A stretch of 64,000 nucleotides of DNA from Lachnospiraceae bacterium UBA3804. Its GTDB lineage: Bacteria > Bacillota > Clostridia > Lachnospirales > Lachnospiraceae. Every line of letters begins with the position of its first letter. The first letter of the stretch is position 1. The notes under the pieces were generated by a model. The model did not search any database. It was given only the letters and a program-made list of their open reading frames with translations, and had not been told where the DNA came from. The DNA lies in assembly GCA_002368665.1 (NCBI GenBank), contig DFEK01000001.1, forward strand, positions 213,643 to 277,642. The letters are read 5' to 3'. Shown here piece after piece: positions 58,936 to 64,000 of the stretch. A program made the translations under genes and the position numbers.

Positions 58936-60705
58936 ATGACTTGTCCGAAATGTGGAGCCAAAATTGAAGAGGGTATGCTTCTGTGCGGCAAATGCGGTAC
59001 GGAGATTAAGTATGTCCCGGATTTTGATCCCAGAGTTGAAAACAGCATAAGTGAAACCTTATCCGGTGTGGTCGCGGATATCGGTTGGGACGATGACAAT
59101 GCGGAAGAGGAAGAACTTGACGAGGCATTATTGTCACGTTACGGTCTCGGAGACGATACGAAACGTCTTCCCACGCAGGAAATTCCGACTGCAGTCCGTA
59201 AGAAACGTATTCCGACACAGGAAATCAACAAGGATAAAATCCGCAAAATGACGGATCCGAAACATAAAAAATCCGGTTCCAGACCTTCCGACAAATCCAG
59301 ACCGGGAAGGGATGCACATAATTATCCGAAACAGTCTCCGAAAGGTTCCGCCAAACCGAAGAAGCGTTCGGATGATGATTTTGATGATATTCCCGATGAT
59401 TTCTGGGATGTGGAAGAGGCACTTGATTTTACCGGCAGCGGTAAGATCTTTACCACCATCAAAAACAGCCTGGCGGCCAAAGTCATTGCAATCATTGCTG
59501 CAGCTGCGGCAATTGCGGTGATCGTAATCGCGGTAATCTTTATCTCCGGCAGAGTGAAACGAAACTCGTTCGATTACAAATACGAAATGGCCAAAGAGTA
59601 TTATGCCAAGGGAGATTATGCGCATGCGGTTTCCTATATGGAATCCGCCGCAAACATGCACTCCGACGATCTGACGGTGCAGTACGAACTGGCTGAATAT
59701 TATACGAAAAACAATCAGACCCAGAATGCGATTCTGACATATCGTAACATTATCCGCGATTTTAATTCCGATGTGCTGAATGCGTATACCAAACTGTTTG
59801 AGATTTATGAATCGCAGGGTGATTTCGAATCCATCAACTCGGTGTTGGGAGAGTGTACAAACCCGGATATTGTGAATCAGTTCCAGCGGTATCTGGCCGT
59901 TCAGCCGGAGTTTTCCGCGGCGCCCGGTGCATATGATGATCCGATCTACTTAAAACTGACCGCAAATCCCTCCGGCCGGGTATTTTACACGACGGACGGA
60001 TCAACGCCCGATAATGAGTCCACGGAATATACATCTCCGCTGTATCTGGAAAAAGGTGCATTTCACATCAAAGCCATTTATATCAATTCCTTTGGTCTGA
60101 TGAGCCCCGTTGCGGAAGGCGATTTTGAAATCAATGTATCGGCACCCAATCCGCCGACCATCAATCTTGAGTCCGGAGAATTGGAAGAACCCGAGTTGAT
60201 CGTTGTGGAAGACATTCCGGAAGACTGCGTCTGCTATTATACTTCCGACGGAAGCGAGCCGACCAAAGACAGCAATGTTTATAAGAATCCGATCCTTATG
60301 CCGATCGGTTCTTCAACCTTCCAGTTTGTTGTTTATAATTTCGATGACGTACCGAGCGAGATCGTAACCAGAGAGTATTTATATCTGGTGGATGAGGAAA
60401 ACGTGACCGCTGCGGAAGCTGCAAACATCATTACACAATACCGCTTTGAATCCGGTAACGGAACCATGGCCGGAACGGACGGAAGTCTTACTTACCTTTC
60501 CGGCAGACTGATGTTCATGTGCGATGCGGCTGTAACTTTAAAAGATACGGTTTACTACGTCATTACCGAGTATTATGAAGATCCCAATGCCGGATCGACC
60601 ACGAAGACCGGATATATGTATGCGGTATCGACGAAGGATCCGCTTGACTACGGTTTACTGAAGCCGAATAATAACGGCGATTATGTATATACAAGGGTGA
60701 ACTAA
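58936..60705 (+). CDS. Zinc-ribbon membrane protein with TPR and chitobiase-fold domains
   Basis: 589 residues. The N-terminal zinc ribbon (C3, C6, C17, C20) is followed by a charged linker with a repeated R-x-P-T-Q-E-I motif (about 77-99), one transmembrane segment (about 178-203), TPR-like helices (about 210-325), then two chitobiase/hexosaminidase C-terminal-type folds with Y-T-T-D-G-S-T-P-D and Y-Y-T-S-D-G-S-E-P-T signatures (about 335-480). The cytosolic zinc ribbon and external beta domains suggest a surface or sensing role. The function is unknown. It sits between folD (24 bp) and nfnA (19 bp), probably in the same operon. Confidence 0.75.
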   Translation: MTCPKCGAKIEEGMLLCGKCGTEIKYVPDFDPRVENSISETLSGVVADIGWDDDNAEEEELDEALLSRYGLGDDTKRLPTQEIPTAVRKKRIPTQEINKDKIRKMTDPKHKKSGSRPSDKSRPGRDAHNYPKQSPKGSAKPKKRSDDDFDDIPDDFWDVEEALDFTGSGKIFTTIKNSLAAKVIAIIAAAAAIAVIVIAVIFISGRVKRNSFDYKYEMAKEYYAKGDYAHAVSYMESAANMHSDDLTVQYELAEYYTKNNQTQNAILTYRNIIRDFNSDVLNAYTKLFEIYESQGDFESINSVLGECTNPDIVNQFQRYLAVQPEFSAAPGAYDDPIYLKLTANPSGRVFYTTDGSTPDNESTEYTSPLYLEKGAFHIKAIYINSFGLMSPVAEGDFEINVSAPNPPTINLESGELEEPELIVVEDIPEDCVCYYTSDGSEPTKDSNVYKNPILMPIGSSTFQFVVYNFDDVPSEIVTREYLYLVDEENVTAAEAANIITQYRFESGNGTMAGTDGSLTYLSGRLMFMCDAAVTLKDTVYYVITEYYEDPNAGSTTKTGYMYAVSTKDPLDYGLLKPNNNGDYVYTRVN

Positions 60706-60724
60706 TTAAAGAGAGGAAAAAGCA

Positions 60725-61612
60725 ATGTACAAAATCATCAAATCCGCTAAACTTGCGGAAAACATTTACGAATGGGTTGTGGAAGCTCCCAGAGTGGCAT
60801 CTAACTGCGAACCCGGACAGTTTGTCATCGTTCGTGCGTTTGAAGACTCCGAGCGTATTCCTTTGACCATCTGCGACTATGACAGAGAAAAGGGCACCGT
60901 AACCATCGTTGTTCAGGTAATCGGTGAAGGAACTTATCTGATGACGTCCTTAAAAGAAGGAGATTATTTCCATGATTTCGTAGGCCCCTTAGGCCGTCCT
61001 TCCGACTTTGTCGGGGAAGATATCGAAACCGTTAAGGGACGCAAGTATCTCTTTGTTGCAGGCGGTCTCGGTACCGCACCTGTTTATCCGCAGGTAAAAT
61101 GGCTGCATGAGCATGGCATTGATGCGGACGTTATCGTTGGCGCAAAGACCAAGGATTTGCTGATTATGGAAGAAGAGATGAAGGCAGTTGCCGGAAATCT
61201 CTATATTACAACCGATGACGGTTCTTACGGCCGTTCCGGTATGGTAACCAAGGTGGTTGAGGATTTATACGCAGAAGGAAAGAAATATGACATCTGCGTT
61301 ACCATCGGACCGATGATCATGATGAAATTCGTATGCCTCTTAACTAAGAAGCTCGAACTTCCCACCATCGTTTCCATGAACCCGATCATGGTCGACGGAA
61401 CCGGTATGTGCGGAGCCTGCAGATTGAAAGTCGGCGACGAGATCAAATTTGCCTGCGTTGACGGACCTGAATTTGACGGTCATCTTGTAGATTTTGACGG
61501 GGCAATGAAGAGACAGTTGATGTATAAAACCAAAGAAGGAAGAGCATATCTGGCAGCCAAGGAAGGTGCAACCCACCACGGCGGATGCGGACATTGCGGA
61601 GGTGAAGAATAA
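60725..61612 (+). CDS. nfnA: NfnAB transhydrogenase small subunit (ferredoxin-NADP reductase-like)
   Basis: 295 residues. A FAD-binding region (E-P-G-Q-F-V-I-V-R-A, R-I-P-L-T-I-C-D-Y) is followed by the NAD-binding G-G-L-G-T-A-P-V-Y-P and a C-terminal 2Fe-2S site with D-G-T-G-M-C-G-A-C-R...F-A-C-V-D-G-P-E-F-D-G-H. With the large subunit, NfnAB bifurcates electrons among NADH, NADPH and reduced ferredoxin in the cytoplasm. The last residues, H-H-G-G-C-G-H-C-G-G-E-E, are an extra Cys/His-rich tail whose codons also supply the GGAGGTG ribosome binding site of the next gene. The two genes overlap by one base. Confidence 0.9.
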   Translation: MYKIIKSAKLAENIYEWVVEAPRVASNCEPGQFVIVRAFEDSERIPLTICDYDREKGTVTIVVQVIGEGTYLMTSLKEGDYFHDFVGPLGRPSDFVGEDIETVKGRKYLFVAGGLGTAPVYPQVKWLHEHGIDADVIVGAKTKDLLIMEEEMKAVAGNLYITTDDGSYGRSGMVTKVVEDLYAEGKKYDICVTIGPMIMMKFVCLLTKKLELPTIVSMNPIMVDGTGMCGACRLKVGDEIKFACVDGPEFDGHLVDFDGAMKRQLMYKTKEGRAYLAAKEGATHHGGCGHCGGEE

Positions 61613-62991
61613 TGGATGTAATGAAGAAAGTTCCCATTAAAGAGCAGGACCCTGCGGTTCGTGCCAAGAATTTTGAAGAAGTATGTCTGGGATATACCAA
61701 GGAAGAAGCCGTAGAAGAAGCAAGCCGTTGCTTAAACTGCAAAAATCCCCTTTGCGTACAGGGTTGTCCCGTAAGCATTTCCATTCCTGATTTTATCAAA
61801 TGCGTTAAGGAAGAGGATTTTGAAGGCGCTTATCGTGTGATCAACGAATCTTCCTCCCTTCCTGCAGTATGCGGCCGTGTATGCCCTCAGGAAACCCAGT
61901 GTGAAGGAAAATGCGTTCGCGGTATCAAAGGCGAAGCGGTTTCCATCGGTAAACTGGAGCGTTTCGTAGCAGACTGGGCTTTTGCAAATGATGTTCATCC
62001 GACTTTAAATGTTGAGAAGAACGGTAAAAAAGTAGCCGTAATCGGTTCCGGTCCTTCCGGCCTTTCCTGTGCCGGCGATTTGGCTAAACTCGGTTATGAT
62101 GTAACCGTTTTCGAAGCATTACATGAATTCGGCGGCGTTTTGGTTTATGGTATCCCCGAGTTCCGTCTTCCGAAGGAAAGAGTCGTAAAGAAAGAAATCG
62201 AGAACGTTAAAGCTCTCGGTGTTAAGTTTGAAAACAATGTCATCATCGGTAAGTCCGTAACCATCGAAGAACTGATGGAGAAGGAAAACTTTGATGCCGT
62301 ATTTATCGGATCCGGTGCCGGTCTTCCGAAGTTCATGGGAATCCCAGGAGAGAACGCTTCCGGTGTATTCTCTGCAAACGAATATTTAACCAGAAGCAAC
62401 TTAATGAAAGCATTTGATGCGGATTCCACAACCCCGATCATGGTCGGAAAGAAGACCGTAGTTGTCGGTGGCGGAAACGTAGCAATGGATGCTGCAAGAA
62501 CCGCACTCAGACTCGGTTCCGAAGTTTATATCGTGTATCGTCGTTCCGAGGCTGAACTTCCCGCCAGAGCGGAAGAGGTTCATCATGCGAAAGAAGAAGG
62601 AATTATCTTTAATCTTTTGACCAATCCCGTTGAGATTCTTGAAGACGAGAACGGCTGGGTAAAAGGAATCAAATGTATTAAGATGGAACTCGGTGAGCCC
62701 GATGCGTCCGGCAGAAGAAGACCCGTGGAAGTTCCGGGTAGTGAATTCGTCATTGATTGTGACGTAGTCATCATGGCCCTCGGAACTTCTCCCAACCCCT
62801 TGATTTCCTCCACCACAAAGGGACTGGAAATTAACGGAAGAAAATGCATTATCGCCAAAGAAGACGGCGCAACCACCAAGGAAGGTGTTTACGCAGGCGG
62901 TGATGCCGTAACCGGAGCTGCAACCGTAATCCTTGCCATGGGTGCAGGACGCGCCGCAGCGAAGGGAATTCATGAATATCTGAGCAAGTAA
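61612..62991 (+). CDS. nfnB: NfnAB transhydrogenase large subunit (GltD-like)
   Basis: 459 residues. The N-terminal iron-sulfur region has C-L-N-C-K-N-P-x-C-x-x-G-C-P and C-G-R-V-C-P-x-x-x-x-C-E-G-x-C, followed by FAD and NADPH Rossmann folds (G-S-G-P-S-G-L, V-V-G-G-G-N-V-A-M-D-A-A-R-T) and the late G-V-Y-A-G-G-D-A-V-T-G-A. Such proteins are often annotated glutamate synthase small chain; pairing with nfnA makes the NADH-dependent ferredoxin:NADP oxidoreductase role more likely. After its stop lies structured element C. Confidence 0.92.
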   Translation: MDVMKKVPIKEQDPAVRAKNFEEVCLGYTKEEAVEEASRCLNCKNPLCVQGCPVSISIPDFIKCVKEEDFEGAYRVINESSSLPAVCGRVCPQETQCEGKCVRGIKGEAVSIGKLERFVADWAFANDVHPTLNVEKNGKKVAVIGSGPSGLSCAGDLAKLGYDVTVFEALHEFGGVLVYGIPEFRLPKERVVKKEIENVKALGVKFENNVIIGKSVTIEELMEKENFDAVFIGSGAGLPKFMGIPGENASGVFSANEYLTRSNLMKAFDADSTTPIMVGKKTVVVGGGNVAMDAARTALRLGSEVYIVYRRSEAELPARAEEVHHAKEEGIIFNLLTNPVEILEDENGWVKGIKCIKMELGEPDASGRRRPVEVPGSEFVIDCDVVIMALGTSPNPLISSTTKGLEINGRKCIIAKEDGATTKEGVYAGGDAVTGAATVILAMGAGRAAAKGIHEYLSK

Positions 62992-63000
62992 TTAATTAGT

Positions 63001-63086
63001 GGCTCGCAACGTGCTATCACGCTTTCCTCATCGGTCGGATGCAGTGGCAACTCCCTCTTCGGAAAACTACATAGCACGTGCTCGAG
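63001..63086 (+). other. Structured intergenic element, copy C
   Basis: CTCG (63003-63006) and ACGTGCTAT (63009-63017) pair with ATAGCACGT (63071-63079) and CGAG (63083-63086). The interior keeps GGATGCAGTGGCAACTC (63037-63053) and CTAC just before the 3' arm, as in copy A at 31091. The 9-bp stem differs from copy A at six positions, all compensated. It lies between nfnB and a zinc-ribbon gene; its 3' end is 26 bp from that gene's start codon. Confidence 0.75.
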
Positions 63087-63112
63087 TTACTCAATCTAGA
63101 GAGGTATGATGT

Positions 63113-63976
63113 ATGCCCTGGTGTCCGAAATGCAGAAATGAATATCGCGAAGGTTTTACCGTTTGCGCCGACTGCGGCGTGGAATTGGTGGATGTGCTTG
63201 GCGAAGAAGTGGCTGAAAAGGAAGTTTTCTTCACGGTTCCGAGAGTGGAGGCCGAAAGAATCCTGGAGTATTTTGAAGCATCCGATGTGCAGGGTGTTGA
63301 ACTGGAGGATAATGAAGAAGGCTCAACCGATTTGCTTTGTGATACTAAGAAACGCAAGGAGATCATGTTTGTTCTTCGTACGTATCTTGAGGAGCGCAAG
63401 AAGGAGCAGGAAGCCTTTATGGCAGCACAGAATGCGCCTGAAGAAGCCAGGGTGCTGGATGAAAATAATGCGCCCGATGAGTCCGCAGCACCCGAAAAAC
63501 CCCTGAAGGCATTTGTTTCTTCCAAGACCAAAGCGGATGATGCGAAGAATTCCGCAATCGCACTTTTCCTGATCGGTATAGCGGGTCTGATTTTCGAAGC
63601 ATTGGTTGTATTCCATGTTTTGCCGCTTACAATCAACGGTGTCGGTGGGATTGTTATTTATGCCTTTATGGGCTGCGTTTTCTTAGGTCTTGTTATTGCA
63701 TCCATCTTTTCTTTTGCAACGGCCAAACGTCTGAATACGGCGATTGTCGAAGAGGATGATCTGACCGAAGATATCCTGAAATTCTGCAGGGAAGAAGTGG
63801 TTCCGACCGCTAAGAAAATGATTCCGGATTCGGATACGGAAGGTGATGAGACGAACTATTTCGCACGTATGGATTTCATGAAAAGTGCGATTAAACGCGA
63901 TCCGAGATTCTCTCATCTGGATATTTCCGTAATTGACGGACTTCTGGATGAGAATTACCACAAGCTGTTTTCATGA
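63113..63976 (+). CDS. Zinc-ribbon membrane protein of unknown function
   Basis: 287 residues. The N-terminal zinc ribbon M-P-W-C-P-K-C-x-N-E-Y...C-A-D-C (C4, C7, C19, C22) is followed by a domain resembling DUF2007-type modules (about 35-95), an acidic linker, two transmembrane segments (about 145-168 and 175-200) and a C-terminal helical region. Such proteins are common in Lachnospiraceae; their role is not known. The GAGAGG ribosome binding site lies just after element C. Its stop overlaps the next start (ATGA). Confidence 0.75.
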   Translation: MPWCPKCRNEYREGFTVCADCGVELVDVLGEEVAEKEVFFTVPRVEAERILEYFEASDVQGVELEDNEEGSTDLLCDTKKRKEIMFVLRTYLEERKKEQEAFMAAQNAPEEARVLDENNAPDESAAPEKPLKAFVSSKTKADDAKNSAIALFLIGIAGLIFEALVVFHVLPLTINGVGGIVIYAFMGCVFLGLVIASIFSFATAKRLNTAIVEEDDLTEDILKFCREEVVPTAKKMIPDSDTEGDETNYFARMDFMKSAIKRDPRFSHLDISVIDGLLDENYHKLFS

Positions 63977-64000
63977 ATATAACAATCGTTTGTGTCGGTA
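63973..64000 (+). CDS. rlmH: Probable 23S rRNA methyltransferase RlmH, first codons (partial)
   Basis: The ATG at 63973 overlaps the preceding stop (ATGA) and opens a frame M-N-I-T-I-V-C-V-G that runs off the window. RlmH proteins characteristically begin M-N-I-T-I-V-x-V-G-K. RlmH methylates pseudouridine 1915 of 23S rRNA. Nine residues are too few for certainty. Confidence 0.6.

Noticed and set aside
63001..63086. Integron attC site
   Set aside because: The paired-stem layout is reminiscent, but the core-site motifs (GTTRRRY/RYYYAAC) and any integrase are missing.

Overview
The window looks like a chromosomal segment of a Gram-positive anaerobe of the class Clostridia, most probably Lachnospiraceae. 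The grounds are gene content and style: a gap-pgk-tpi glycolytic cluster, Re-type citrate synthase beside a eukaryotic-type NADP isocitrate dehydrogenase, NfnAB, Fhs/FolD, Rex, a membrane-anchored lipase carrying Lachnospiraceae-type surface repeats, several TTG starts, AGGAGG-type ribosome binding sites and many short intrinsic terminators. There is no phage, insertion sequence, plasmid or CRISPR gene. Genus cannot be fixed from sequence alone.

Layout: 1-2470 holds the 3' end of gap (its last 19 codons occur twice), then pgk and tpiA. 2536-4998 is a three-gene membrane operon that starts with a NapH-like ferredoxin. 5122-7274 encodes a zinc-ribbon membrane protein and a small partner. 7279-9506 holds a hemolysin-III-like gene (minus strand), secG, smpB and tmRNA. 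9568-14656 is a tight operon (GT2-GtrA glycosyltransferase, response regulator, histidine kinase, TPR-like membrane protein, patatin) whose last four genes overlap, followed by a lipoprotein and a degenerate GGDEF protein. A tRNA-Leu (minus strand) separates these from a ZAS-type protein, polA, a CoaE-FtsA fusion and a WalJ-type hydrolase. 23763-25442 is an ACT/PFL pair, followed by tmcAL (minus strand), two tandem DUF4190-like proteins, lgt and an unusual EF-G paralogue.

30884-32928 is the most unusual non-coding stretch. It has a promoter, four 25-bp tandem repeats, and a structured element whose 9-bp stem differs from, but is fully compensated in, a second copy at 63001-63086. The Re-citrate synthase gene follows, then a separate roughly 150-bp nested palindrome, then icd. 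Next come a membrane protein with a Y/G/N/Q-rich tail, a second two-component system, a large secreted lipase, and (minus strand) an ABC-F ATPase with an acyltransferase. From a divergent promoter region run rex-nnr-alr-corC-like-yebC, metY, a glycosyltransferase pair, ftsK, fhs-folD, a zinc-ribbon/TPR/chitobiase-fold protein, nfnAB, a zinc-ribbon membrane protein and the first codons of rlmH.

Functionally, the metabolic genes fit a fermenter that makes glutamate through citrate and isocitrate, balances NADH, NADPH and ferredoxin with NfnAB and Rex, and uses formate-derived one-carbon units. The best candidates for undescribed biology are the covarying hairpin family with its tandemly amplified 5' arm, the CoaE-FtsA fusion, the kinase/TPR/patatin operon and the NapH-like membrane operon.
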